A stretch of 64,000 nt of DNA, taken from assembly GCA_018398815.1 (NCBI GenBank), contig CM031595.1:142008971-142072970 (forward strand), read 5' to 3'. Shown here piece after piece: positions 11,308 to 22,919 of this stretch. The translations under genes were made by a program, and so were the position numbers. Source of the stretch: Conus ventricosus. Its lineage: Eukaryota > Mollusca > Gastropoda > Neogastropoda > Conidae. Numbering within the stretch: the first letter of the stretch is position 1; the number at the start of each line of letters is the position of its first letter. The notes beneath the pieces are model-generated. The model had not been told where the DNA came from and made no database searches. It saw only the letters and a list, made by a program, of their open reading frames with translations.

Positions 11308-12992
11308 GTGAGTAAATCATAGTGTTCGTAAATGGCAGACATGTTAGCTGATAGATGCCAAGTTTTTCAAAGTAAAAGCTAACACCTTCACGGACTCTAT
11401 CCACTGATGACAGTAGGCTGCTGCTGATAAACATTCACTACTGTTCACTGACAAATGCTGAGTACCATGATCATCAATGAAAATAGACCGACTCATAAAC
11501 ATTCACAACTGTTCACAGACAAACATTTATTTTCATGTTCACTGACCAACATTCTGTTTGAAGATGGACATATTCAGTAAGCTATACTGGCTTCATTGGC
11601 TAATACATTTAATGATTAACACTTAACATCATGGATAAATAATCACTGTGTTCACCAGTTCACATGCGAACATCAACTTCTCTCGTTTTTCTGATTGATC
11701 GTGATTTATCTCACAGATTTTTATGGACTGACTGACATGTTTGTTTGCATGGTAAACAAAGACCTGTTACACTTTCAAGCTCTTTCTCACTGGTCACAGC
11801 ATCTTGTGGGCTTAGCTGTAGTAATGAATACCATCAACTTTGTCATTGTCTTTGATGCTATAGTGATTTCTGCTTTTGTCTTTTTTTACAGGTCCATGAT
11901 TTTTTTTCTAGTGATGTTTTTTTTCCGTTGATCTTCTCTGTCAGAGCCTAGTGCATGTTAGATAAGAAGAATATGGACTATATGTGATGTTTCTAGTCAC
12001 AGCATATATGTGTGTGACATTCCTGTGGTGAACATTATGAACTGTGTCTGGTGTTTTCAGTCAGGACCTGTATTTATTCATGTACTGCACTCTTATCAGG
12101 AACAGTATGAACTGTGGTATTTGCTGTGAAATCCTGGGCTTTGTAGATCATGTTTGATTGACTTTTGCGTGCTTTTTTTTTATTATGTATATTGTCATAT
12201 GGAAAACAAAGGGGTTGCTTGATGTTTTTTTTATGGAATGAAAATGCACAGTGACAAAAATTTTCTGTTTGAGAGAGCTGGTGTATATATACATTGTATG
12301 TCTTGATGCAGTTATCTTGGTACATTTTGTCATTTTATACTTAGGTGCAGTTGTGCTGGTATATTTACCCTTTGCATATATGGACGCAAATTCAGTCGGG
12401 GTTTTCATCATCTGTGTTGACTCTGCAAATCGTGTACAGAAGAAGCATGAAAGAATTGAAATACATGCAGAAAATAATCAACATTTGTAAGAGCGTATTG
12501 GATTGAGAGCATTTCATAATTTACATCTAGGAATCTGACTGCATAAACTAGTTTAAGTGAAAGACAGACTGGCTAATTTCACTGGGGAAGTCTAATGACT
12601 GTTGTTTTACATGGCACTCTTCAACATATTCCCTGGAAATGAAATGCTGTAACATGGCAATACTTTAAAGTATGAAAAAAAAAATCATGAATTTTTCACT
12701 TCTGGGTATGATAACCTATACATGGTGTCGATGGAAAACTTGACATTTTGTTTATTCATTAGAAACATTGTGAGGAAAACTTGATATTTTGTTTATTCAT
12801 TAGAAACGTTGTGACTTGATCCCAGTTTGTCATTGCAGAGATCTCAACAGTGATTGCATACATTTTTTTATGTGTTCCTTTTCTTTTTTCTTTTTTTTTT
12901 CATCTTCGTTTTTGTTTATTGTCTATAAGAATGGTGATTGTCAGTAACTGTGGAACATGGAACTGATACAGTGGGTTGTATTGTGCATCCAG
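11308..12992. other. Intron 8
   Basis: AT-rich; 11400-11660 shows decayed repeats of a cacagttcactgacaaacat type. No gene or intact element seen. Confidence 0.5.
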
Positions 12993-13094
12993 TCATTACG
13001 AAATCCAGCCTGAAGGGCCGGTGCAGCAGATCACCTATGTGACAGAGAAAGACAGCGCCTTGCTGCGCTTGATCAAGGAAGAAGATGCGCGCAG
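12993..13094 (+). CDS. Exon 9: GPVQ-motif repeat 1
   Basis: Acceptor gtgcatccag, donor gtctgc, 102 bp, phase 2 to 2. Encodes HYEIQPEGPVQQITYVTEKD followed by SALLRLIKEEDAR. Shares the pattern (Y/D)-x-I-x-x-x-GP-(V/I)-Q-x-I-(S/T)-(Y/F)-(A/V)-(S/T)-(D/E) and an acidic or charged tail with exons 10, 13 and 16. No known domain name comes to mind. Confidence 0.85.
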
Positions 13095-13467
13095 GTCTGC
13101 GCATGTGACTTGTTTCTTTGCATGCTTTCGTTGCATGTTGACGTGGACTTTACCATGAGATTTGGACCAGAAGAAAGGGGTGGACAGGAACTGAAAAGCA
13201 GCAGGCACTGATGAGAAGCAGGAAAAGAAAAAACAGCAGATCAGAGCACATCAAAGCGTATTGGTTGATACTATTAAAATATAAGCATATCAGTTGCTAC
13301 TGTTGAAATCTGTGAGATGTGTAAAAACTACAAAGCACAAAATGAAGAAAAAGATGGTGTTAAATCGATAACACAAGGCAGACTTTGTGTTAAATATGCA
13401 GCCTTAGTTTAATGATAAGAGGTATCACTTTCCTGATTTTATGATGATTTTAAAGAAAAGAAAAAAA

Positions 13468-13632
13468 TGTGAAAGATTTCACAAAAATAAAGCAACTTTT
13501 TTGTTCTAAAATACTTCTGTTTATTTTTCAAGTCCAGTGGTATTTGTGAATGTGAAAGATTTCACAAAAATAAAGCAACTTTTTTGTTCTAAAATACTTC
13601 TGTTCATTTTTCAAGTCCAGTGGTATTTGTGT
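13468..13632. repeat. 83-bp tandem duplication
   Basis: Two nearly identical copies begin tgtgaaagatttcacaaaaa at 13468 and 13551 and run to tccagtggtatttgtg; one base difference seen (tttatt versus ttcatt). Recent duplication in intron 9. Confidence 0.92.
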
Positions 13633-13895
13633 TGAACTTACTTTGAATGGAAATTATTCGGGGGAAAAAAGCTGAAAGAACTAGTTGAAACTCATTGCAT
13701 AATGTAATCAAATGAACTTTGATGACAGAAAAGTGGTGTACACGAAATAAGAAATCTTGAACTCGGTGTGTTTTGTGTTTATGATATGTCGACAAAAGAA
13801 ATTTTGAACGTGATGTGTACTGTGTTCATGGTGTGTTGACCCTCCCGGTGGTGACCTTTCCCTGTGTGCCTGACCCCGTGCTTTCTCTCCCCCAG

Positions 13896-13997
13896 TTTCT
13901 ATGACATTCAGACAGAGGGGCCTGTGCAGCAGATTAGCTTTGCCTCAGAGTCCCAGCAGGGCAGGCTGCGTCTCAAGGCTCTGACCGAGCCTCTCAG
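13896..13997 (+). CDS. Exon 10: GPVQ-motif repeat 2
   Basis: Acceptor ctcccccag, donor gtctgt, again exactly 102 bp and phase 2 to 2. Encodes SFYDIQTEGPVQQISFASES, then QQGRLRLKALTEPLR. Same length and register as exon 9, pointing to origin by exon duplication. Confidence 0.87.
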
Positions 13998-16230
13998 GTC
14001 TGTGTGCTTCACGGCACACCGCCGCACTCACTCTGCACATAGACTAGACAGTAGGACTTGTGCTCCAGTGCACTGAACTCATGCCACTCATCTCTAATGG
14101 TTTGACTAAAGAGACTCGCCTTGCATGGCATGCAACGGAAGACATACTCGCATATCTGGTGTAGACTGAAGAGTATAGGGAAGAACCCTAGAATTGGGAA
14201 CCTTGAGTAACAGAATAACAGTGTATCATGGACAGCCTTGGCCAGAGACCAACAAGGGTCTACGATTGAAAGCCAGACTGAACCACAACTTACCACAACA
14301 TTATAGCATTCTTTACTAAATGACTTCCAAAGCATGCATGGTAAATTAGGATACTCATTTCTAACGGTTAAACGAGAGTTAAAGGCTTTTCCACTGTGAC
14401 TGTAGCAGCTGGACAAGAGGTGAAGGAATTTCACGGTCACTGAAGATGATGTATGTTGATGTACTCTGGCACGTGGCAAAGACAGAAAATACAATTCTGC
14501 TATTTGTAATTTCTGAGCAGTGTGGGGGTAAGGCCATTGAGGGCATCCAAGGTGAGATGGCAGGAGAACAAACCAAAGAAAAAGGAAGTGGGGAGATGAC
14601 CATGGCAGAAATATGTGTGCATGCATCTTGAGAACAAAATTACAAGTATACAAAGGACAAAAAGAAAAGGGACAATTGTATTTTCCTTGCACATGACATA
14701 TCTTCAGAAGTCTCTGTGACAATGCCACCATGGTGTCTACCCTCTGCTTTTACAGCCAGCAAGGAGACTGCATTTTTACAGGAAATCTTTATAGTGAAAA
14801 TCTTTGTTCTCTCAATGCACATGGTGTACCCGACATCCAGCTCCACTGTGAGCATGGCAATAGTGTGAAATCATTCCACTTAAGTACTCCAGTATCCTCC
14901 TCCATTGAGGTCTGGTGACAGACATTTGGTCATGAGTGACATTCAGAGGTCTTTGTCCTCAGACATGTACAGTGGGCTAGAGATATTCTGTCCAGAGCAG
15001 ACTTTCCTACAGGACTTTCGAAGGGATACATACAGATTGCCTCAACAGCACAAGAGAGGTCATCAGAAGAATAATATTATTACAATTGTAGCATGGGTTT
15101 TGTTTCTGTGCATGACAACATCATCACTGATCCTCCTTCATGTGAAGATGTGCCTTTTTGGTGTGCATGATCTTGATTGTTAATCAGACCAGAGTGCTAT
15201 GTCAACTTGCATGGCTGCTTGTCATATGAACAGTCATAGAGCAGTTGCACTGTTCTGAGCTAAATCTTCAGCAAGAGTATTAAGGATATGCAAGATTGAT
15301 TAGTTCAGTGTGATTTATTAACATCATCAAATACAAAATTCTTATACATACACGGATGACAGTGATAATATCTAATACCACAGAGGACATAGGAAATATC
15401 TAATACTAATGAGATTGAACAGTTTGATAATCAAAAACAAATGTAATATGGTGTAAAGTGGAGAAACACTCAGCATGCAAAAGCAGATGGGCATGGCAAT
15501 AGGAAACTTAATATCCTCTTTAGATCATTTTTGGCATAATTTTCTTACAGATAAAATGAATACTGTAGTACTTATGGACAAAATGAATGCTGCAGTACTT
15601 ACTGTATCTTCAAGAGGCATATACATATCAACATATGGAAATGAGTTTGTTGATTTGCACATCAGATGTAAATGATTGAAACTGTTTTGCTTGGTGCAAA
15701 GTAACACCATAAAATGCTGTCAAAGAGAAATGTGTATAGGAGGAAAAGAACATCTGTAATTGATTTAGGAGGACAGATGCTGGTTTTTCTAATCAGTTTC
15801 TTAATGTAGCAGTTGGGAAGCTTGTAGATATAAAAGGTTAGTGTTTCTGGTGGGTACATGTCAGTGGTTTAATGGCATTACTGAGATTAACTTGTTACTG
15901 GTGATAATATATTATTCAATTGTTAGAAATATAGAAATATTATGAATGGTAATGACTATAAAAGCTATGTCAGTTTAAACATCAGTGTTTGTCAGTTATG
16001 ACAAAAATTAGAGACCCTCATGATAATGAGTATGTTTTAATTCAATATTAATGGTTATCATCAATAAATGTAATTTAATTCAGTATAAACAGTATCGATA
16101 ATTTGTGTAAATCATAGCAGATAAGTGGAATAAGTAAATTGGAAGTTCAGTTTAAGTTTGAAGACAAACATATGTTTAGTGCCTCTGGAATGACCTAAGA
16201 AAAATGAACAATCTTTGAAAGGTAGCACTG

Positions 16231-16276
<46 letters not shown>

Positions 16277-16377
16277 CGCACTGGCTTTGCTGTTGTCTGC
16301 TGTGCCAGTTTCACCCTTTGCACCTTTGCTTCCCTTCACAGCCTTGACCTTTTACTTCCGACTTCCACCTGTCCCAG
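13998..16377. other. Intron 10
   Basis: About 2.4 kb without recognised elements, apart from a GT microsatellite near its end. Long minus-strand open frames (for example 14009-14731) have no domain similarity and no splice logic, so I do not call a gene. Confidence 0.5.
16232..16276. repeat. (GT)n microsatellite
   Basis: About 20 GT units in intron 10, roughly 100 nt before exon 11. Confidence 0.95.
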
Positions 16378-16473
16378 TGTGTGTGACATCACTCTGTCCA
16401 CGCCCTCCATGTCTCTGTCTCCGACATCGCTCATGTCGGTTGACTTGTCCTTTGATGAGATGGACTTTGTCAG
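16378..16473 (+). CDS. Exon 11 (probable): Ser/Thr/Met-rich segment, divergent repeat
   Basis: Acceptor cctgtcccag, donor gtttgt, 96 bp, phase 2 to 2, matching the register of its neighbours. Encodes SVCDITLSTPSMSLSPTSLM then SVDLSFDEMDFVR. CDI at the start and the length are like the GPVQ exons, but the core motif is lost. Rich in Ser/Thr, so possibly phosphorylated. Less certain than the others because it rests on splice sites, phase and length only. Confidence 0.6.
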
Positions 16474-17129
16474 GTTTGTGTGCACCTGCTTGCTGTTTGA
16501 TGTCCAGCCTTTGTGTCTCTCTCTGTCCGGGATAGTAGCACTGTCATTTGTCCTTAGGCTTCATCACCATGTGTCCTTAAGCAAAATTCCCTCAGTGTGA
16601 TTTTTCTTGTACCACATCTTTGTTAAGAGGCTAGTTTCGGGGCTCTTGGTTAACTAAGGTGTTAAAGTATTCATGGACAAAGCTGAATTATGCTGGCAAT
16701 GTCCTCTTTGATTTCCTCAAGTAAAAGCTGTTAGATATGTAAATTGTTAATAGATTGATGTCAGTGATTTTCAGCTTATGATCAGTTCCTGAGCAAAGAC
16801 TGAACTGCAGTAACATTGTGAAAGCTGAAATTGTAAAGGAACTCAGATCTTGTGATATTGTATGTTGCTCAAAAAAAAAAAAAAAAAAAAAAAGCTTGAA
16901 GTATGCATGTCTTTGTATACAAACGATGGTTAGGAGATGAGATGTTCCATTATTATATGTTGAAAGTCTGAACTGCCTGTGGGTGTGACCTGAATGACAT
17001 CCTGCTACTGTTGTGGCTGTCCACCCTTCCTTCCTTCCACCCCTTCACCTTGCATGCAGCCATGTTGCATGGAACTGTCTCCCTGAACCTGTGGGAACTC
17101 TTTGATGGCACATCCTCCTGTCCCACCAG
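16474..17129. other. Intron 11 with poly(A) tract
   Basis: Contains an uninterrupted run of about 23 A near 16870-16892; otherwise unremarkable. Confidence 0.6.
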
Positions 17130-17531
17130 GCCGTCCCCTCGCCCTGAGGAGAGGATCCCACCACCACCTGTCACAGCCAAACCAGTGTCCAAGCCGCCGC
17201 CACCCACGCCAGAGCAGGTGTCAGAGGTGGAGATGGTGGAGGAACCTTACAAGCCTCCGTCTGTGTCCGAGGCCAAGAGATTGTTTGACCGGCCAGAAGA
17301 GTACTATCCTCCTCCAGCCAAAGTGCCCAAACCATCCAAAGCACCTCCGCCTCCACCCCCACCTCCAGCGCCTGTGGCAGCTCCTAAACCAGTTCCTGTG
17401 GCACCTGCTAAACCGGTTCCTGTGGCACCTGTCAAAGCAGCTCCTGTTGCAGCTCCTGTTGCAGCTCCCAAACCAGCTCCAGTGGCTGCTCCTGCACCTG
17501 TTGTGTTTAAACCAAGGGAAAGGTCTCCAAG
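17130..17531 (+). CDS. Exon 12: long Pro/Ala/Val/Lys-rich PEVK-like exon
   Basis: Acceptor tcccaccag, donor gtcact, 402 bp, phase 2 to 2. The first part is PPPPVTAKPVSKPPPPTPEQ-type with acidic patches (VSEVEMVEEPYKPP, RLFDRPEEYYPPP). The second part is a tandem of 8-9-residue units of the form PVPVAPAKP and APVAAPKP. Strongly disordered and spring-like in composition; no domain. The largest exon in the window. Confidence 0.9.
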
Positions 17532-18130
17532 GTCACTATTTTCATTTTGCCTCTGCTGTACCTTTTTCAGTTTTTTTTTTCTTTTTACCAAGTTTATATC
17601 ATGTGCAAATACGCCAGTTTTCGTTGTCTTATTTTGTAGCACACTGTTCATTTCTTAAAAGCTTCAGCTTGAAAAGGAAACTGGTGGGAACAATTTTTTT
17701 TTCCTCATTGTATTATCAAGTGACTGGAAAATGTTGACTTATTTCATAGGCATTTAGGTTATTACATACATAATGGATTTTAATTCTTTTGCTTTTAAGA
17801 TGGTGATTTGTGTGTGTGTATGTGCTGTTGAGATGGTGATTTAATTTTCATTGCCTATTCTTTTGCTTATGCGAGATAGAGGAAGGACATACCAGTTTCA
17901 AATTAATACGAGGAGACCCACTTGTCCTGAAATTGTGTGAATGTCATGAAGTGCTGATTTATTTCTTCATGCTTGTTATCTGGTGGCAAAGGACCTCCAC
18001 TAATATGAAGTCCATTTCGTCTTTTCACATCAGTGAAGAAAGGAACTAGCAAACAAACAAATGAACATATATCAGGTTTCGAAAGTAAAGAGTTGAAGTG
18101 GGTAAGTCGATGGTGTGATCATGGTTTTAG
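17532..18130. other. Intron 12
   Basis: T-rich after the donor; no element seen. Confidence 0.5.
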
Positions 18131-18229
18131 CTATGAGATCCAAGAGACTGGACCGGTTCAGCTCATCAGCTACGCCTCTGACAAAGAGAGGGGTTACCTC
18201 AAGCTGGTGGAGGAGGAAGATCTGCCCAG
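18131..18229 (+). CDS. Exon 13: GPVQ-motif repeat 3
   Basis: Acceptor catggttttag, donor gtgggt, 99 bp, phase 2 to 2. Encodes SYEIQETGPVQLISYASDKE, then RGYLKLVEEEDLPR. The best match to the shared pattern. The following intron is about 8.9 kb because it hosts the DIRS element. Confidence 0.9.
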
Positions 18230-18928
18230 GTGGGTGGTGCAGGATGGCAGCATGGCCCAAGCTCTGCATGCCCCTCGTGTCTGTAACCCTGGGTGAATTA
18301 ACCGTCAGTGTTGTGAGAAGACCGGTTTACACTGAGTATATTATTAAAGCACTTGATTGCCAAAAATCAGTTATGAACTATCATCTGACTGCATGATGTC
18401 AGAGTGCTGAACAGCATTTTTTGTGGGAGTTTGTCTGAAAAATGAAAACATGATCTAAGTCAAGGGCATGGTTCTTTTGACAGTCTGGAAGCATGAGAAT
18501 GAACCTGAAAAAAGTATTCTGTGTGAAAACTAATTATTTGAGGACTGTTGTTAAAATCCAAAATTAATTTGAAGAGATTGAAAGGGCATGAGGAACCAAT
18601 CAGAGCAAAGGTGATAGTCTGTAATGACACAACCTGAGAAATTAATCAGATTAAACTTGAAGGCATCACCATGGCTTTGGATGCATGGGGCCACTGTGCT
18701 CTAAGTGAGGATAGTTTCTGTTTTGATTCATTTGGCTGGAAAACGTTTGTATCCAGAGGTGTGAAACAGGACTTACACCTTGCTTATTATCAGGTCAGCT
18801 ATGTTGAGATAGCGCAGGTTTGTTTTCTGTTTTACAGAGTTGAAATCAAATCAGTTTAAAAATGGATAGTAACAAATGTTGCATCAGTATGTTGCATCTG
18901 TGTCAAAGTACAGGGGAAAAAAGGATGG
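18230..18928. other. Intron 13, left of the DIRS element
   Basis: Unremarkable AT-rich intron up to the element boundary. Confidence 0.5.
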
Positions 18929-19080
18929 TTTAATTACACATACTATACCGTGGCTCACTAATGCAATAAGCGGCAGCAATTTGCTATCCCTGCCTCGTAT
19001 ACAATAAAGTCCGTACGGACAACAAAACCCCTGAAAGGGCCTCGTGCCTCGCGCATGCTCAGAACCATCCTCTTTTCTCG
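18929..19080 (+). repeat. Left inverted terminal repeat of the DIRS element
   Basis: Starts TTTAATTACACATACTATAC. From ccgtggctcactaatgcaat on it matches the complement of the right terminus through about 130 bases with few differences. Confidence 0.88.
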
Positions 19081-19399
19081 CAGCCATTTTTTCCCGTTAG
19101 CCGCGTGTACACGAGCAGCTAAGTATTTTTTTTTGCTTTCTCACGATCGCTCGATCGTTGTTACTGTTCTTTTGTGTCCTTGCTTATGTTTTCACTTAAG
19201 GGAGAACGTACGTGAAGCGATTGGGTGGTAAGGCGAGATTTACGAAGGTTTTGTCATTCGATTCCTCGTCTCACTGGCAGGCGCTTAGCCTAGCCTACTC
19301 TGGCCGCGCCACTTTCTCTCTTCTTGTTCGTCTTCTTTCTCCAAGGGTTCACTTCAATGGTTATGTTGTTGTGACAGCGAGCTCTTTCTCGCAACCCTT

Positions 19400-20440
19400 A
19401 TTCGTGACGATGATCGGCTCAGCTGCGGTTCTGCTCGATCTCGTCCCCTCGCCCCTAACGGCATACGACTCAGCCGGGGTTCTGTCGTACCGTTTTTGCA
19501 TCCTGTGTTCAGTTCAGCTGCGGTTCTACTGCTCACAGTTCGATTCCAGGGGGAATAAAGATGCACGAGCCCCCTATGACGGATGGCTCAGGGTTGGGTA
19601 TTGAGGCAGACTCCACGTCTACCTCTGACGGCTAACGACTCAGCTTCGGTTCTGTCGTTTTCCGTTAGTGCATCATGTGTCCAGTTCAGCTGCGGTTCTA
19701 CTGCACACAGTTCGATTCCCATGGCGGAATCGAAGATGCACGAGCCCCCTATTACGGAAGGCTCAAAGGGTGGGATAATGAGGCAGACTGCTTGTCTACC
19801 CCCTCCCTTTCGCTCGATGGGCGATCCAAGGGAAGCAACTCCTTCTCGAGGGCTTGAATCTCGCCCGGCCTCAGTTGTTTCCCTTCCCCCACCTCATGTC
19901 TCTGCCTTTTCGGGTAGGACTTTTGGGGTTTCGCCCTATTTTCAGGGCGTCCCTCGGGGGACTGGCGCATCAGGTCCCCCATTTACTGGGTTGGGCCAAC
20001 AGCTACAGCACGATGATCGGCTCAGAGGTGGTTCGGGTCGATCCTGTGACTGTCCCCTTGCCCCCCTAACGGCGATCGACTCAGCTTCGGTCGTTCCCGT
20101 TAAGTGCATCCTGTGTTTCAGTTCAGCTGCTGTTCTACTGCGCACGGTTCGATTCCCATGGCAGAATCGAAGATGCACGGGCCCTCTCCGGAGGCGCCGG
20201 GCGTTGAGGTAGACTATTCGTCATCCTCCCCCTCTCGCTCGGTAGGCGATCCAAGGGAAGCAACTCCTGCTCAAGGGCTCGAATCTCGTTCGGCCCCGGT
20301 TGTTTCCCTTCCCCCACCTCATGTGTCTGCCTCTTCTTTGGCAGACCACCGGGGTCTTCGCCCTCTTTTTCCGAGCACCCCTCAGGGGACCGGCGCATTA
20401 GGCCCCCCATTTTTCTGGGTTGGGCCAGCAGCCACACTTT
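19400..20440 (+). repeat. Three tandem copies of the DIRS 5' segment
   Basis: The segment containing cagttcagctgcggttctac, a cagttcgattcc stretch and aagatgcacgagccccct occurs near 19508, 19680 and 20115. Copies 2 and 3 also share gcgatccaagggaagcaact and cccttcccccacctcatgt. Each copy restarts the same ATG-containing gag-like start. Confidence 0.8.
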
Positions 20441-21550
20441 CAGCCCCCCCCCCCCCCCCCCCCCATCATGGGGTCAGGGTCCTTTGCCTTGGGCGCCACG
20501 GGCCCAATGGCAATATCCCCCGACCATGGGCTTTCACAGCCCCCTGCTCCGGGGTTTCCCTGGTGGCCGGGTTTTTTTGCCCAGCCCTCCACCAGTGCAG
20601 GCTCTCCCTCCCAGGCCCCCTCGGCCCACCCGGGGACTGACCCCTCTCCCGGAATGTCTGGGGAATCAGCCATTCCAGGCCACTCTGGGCTTTAGCCGCG
20701 CACCGCTTCGCCAAGGGCGGTCACCCCCTCGGTCTGTGGATCTGACCTGGTGGATTCTGAGTCAGAGGAAGAGGACCAGTCACCCGGTTCTTATTCCTTC
20801 CAGGACTCGGTGGCCTTTCTGGCTTCCCTTGTTCCGGAGGCGGTGTCATCCTCTCAGGAGGTCAGAGCCCCCTGCCCTTCGGCAGCGGAACTCGCCCTGG
20901 GATCTCGCCCATTCGCAGCTAGGCCCTCCTCTCTGCTAAAGGAGTCGGTCATGGTGGCCGACTGCATGAGGAGGGCCCAAATAAGAGTCAGGGGCACGGA
21001 GGCACAGGACATCATGCCTGGTTCTGTCCCTGATTTCCCTAGTGCGCTGGCGTGCGGCTTCCATTTGCCAAGAAGGCCTTCTCGGCAAATGATACTATCC
21101 CAGAAGCCACTCTCCCCCTCTCCCAGGCGGACCTCCTCCTGGTCCAGGAGAGGTCGAAATCACACGCTAAGCGGGTGTCCCTCTCAGGGCACTGCCTTGC
21201 CGAGTGGGAAGAGCCTGCGAGGGGGGGTTTGGAGGCTATCTCGGTTATGGATTCTTTTCTAGGGGGACTAGTGTCTGCCCTTAAGGATCCTGATTCAGAT
21301 TCCTTCACCATCCGCCAATCCGCGGACCCAGCTGCAGTGGTAGCCTGTTTTCAGTCAATGGCTGAAGGGGTTAAGTATTCGGCTGGGGCCGTCGCTAGGC
21401 TCCTTCTGAACTCTGTACTAGCGAGGAGAGATGCGGTCCTTTTGGCATCTTCTGTGACCCGTTTCCCCCTCTGCCCGCGCCTCCCTCAGAGCCTTGCCAG
21501 TCAGGTCAGGGTCTCTGTTTGGGAATCACATACAGGCTACCATTAAGAGC
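19580..21550 (+). pseudogene. DIRS gag-like ORF1 remnant
   Basis: Several overlapping frames, Pro/Ser-rich N-terminally; a longer stretch at 20750-21050 begins MDSESEEEDQSPGSYSFQDS and continues acidic and helical. It precedes the reverse transcriptase, as gag does in DIRS elements. Frame changes near 21050 and later show decay. Assignment rests on position and composition. Confidence 0.6.
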
Positions 21551-21899
21551 TAGGCCGAGATTAGGCGTGACCTCGCCTTTCAGTCAGGCCCCCCTCCCCC
21601 CCTCCCCGGTTGAAAACGCAAGGCGCCAGCGCCTTTCTCATCACCGGGTCCCTCTCAACCCAAGGGACGACGGTCATTTGGACCCCGGGGGATCCGAGGC
21701 AAGCAACCCAGCAGGGTCGGCCTCAGGCTCGGCCGGCGGGTCCGGAAGCTCCCACGTCTCAGACGGCGCACCCCCAATGACTTGCCCCCGACCTGGGTAC
21801 TTCACCCCAGGGCGGTCCTGTGGGCAGTCGGTCCAGCACCTCAGTGTCTGGGAGCGGCTTCCCGCAAGCCCTTGGGCTCTGCGGGTGATCAGGTCGGGG

Positions 21900-22840
21900 T
21901 TTCGTCTTCCTTGGGGTGCAGTGAAGGCTCCATCTCACTCCTTTCGTTCCTCCTCGGATCTGGCAGACTCTCCGGCCTTAGACCAGGAGGTCCTTTCGCT
22001 GTTAGCCAAGGGAGCCACAGAGGAAGTCCTCTTCCATTCCTCTCCGGGCTTTTATGGCCGCATTTTTTGTGGTTCCCAAAGCTTCTGGAGGATGGAGACC
22101 GGTTCTAGATCTCTCGCCCTTGAACAGGTTTCGTTCGTCCTCCGTTTTCGAATGGAAACCCCCATGTCAATCCGCGATGCCATGCATCCCGGCGACTGGG
22201 CAGTATCCATCGACTTGAAAGATGCGTACTTCCATCCCTTGATCCACCCAAGGGACAGGGAGTACCTCCGCTTCATGTGGAGAAGCCGCGTTTTTCAGTT
22301 CAGGGCTCTTCCTTTGGACTAGCCCCGCCCCTTGGGTTTTCACGAAGGTGGCTCGGGAACTTTATTTGCATGTTCGGGAGAAAGGATTCGCCTGAAGGCC
22401 TATCTAGACGATTGGCTTCTTCTTGCCTCATCCAGCACTCTGTGCTCCCAGCAAGCCCTACAGGTTTTAAGCCTCTGTCAGCAGCTGGGATTTGTTCGCA
22501 ACGAGGAGAAGTCCGATCTCATCCCGTCGCAGCAGCTCTCTTCCGGGTCTGATGGAGTCCTTGGCTCCCTTAGTACCCCTTGGACGACTGCACAAACGCC
22601 GGTTTCAGCGCCTCTTTCGCAAGCGTTGGTCTCAGGCACTGCAGTCGTGGGACCTGCCGATCCCTCTCGGTCAGTGGTTCCAGTCATCGGTGGTCCAATG
22701 GCACTCCCAGTCCTGCATAATCAATCGGCTAGAGATGGAAACCGTGTTCCAAGCCTCAAGGAGTTTCTTCCCTTCCTGAAAGGAAAACACATTCTCCTCA
22801 ACACCGACAACACGACTGTGGCGTGTTAGTATCAACAAGC
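21900..22840 (+). pseudogene. DIRS reverse transcriptase / RNase H remnant
   Basis: Frame 21519-22322 contains GDWAVSIDLKDAYFHPLIHP, the RT palm motif A in the DIRS/gypsy style. After a stop and frame change, 22389-22430 gives RLKAYLDDWLLLAS, carrying the catalytic YLDD box. NTDNTTVAC near 22800 is the start of a DIRS-type RNase H motif. Stops and shifts separate these pieces, so no intact enzyme is encoded. Confidence 0.85.
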
Positions 22841-22841
22841 A

Positions 22842-22907
<66 letters not shown>
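22842..22907. repeat. Run of 66 consecutive G
   Basis: Uninterrupted poly(G), located where DIRS RNase H normally has a Gly-Gly pair (INKQGG context). Either slippage expansion or an assembly artefact. Confidence 0.95.
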
Positions 22908-22919
22908 CGTCTCACTCCC

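Noticed and set aside
14009..14731. 240-codon minus-strand frame
   Set aside because: No domain, no repeat signature, no splice or polyadenylation logic recognised; long frames occur by chance in an intron of this size.
14756..14917. Possible extra exon after tttacag, ending before gtgaca, with phase 2 to 2
   Set aside because: The frame is open and in register, but composition (Cys, His, Asn rich) is unlike the block and the donor is weak. RNA junctions could revive it.
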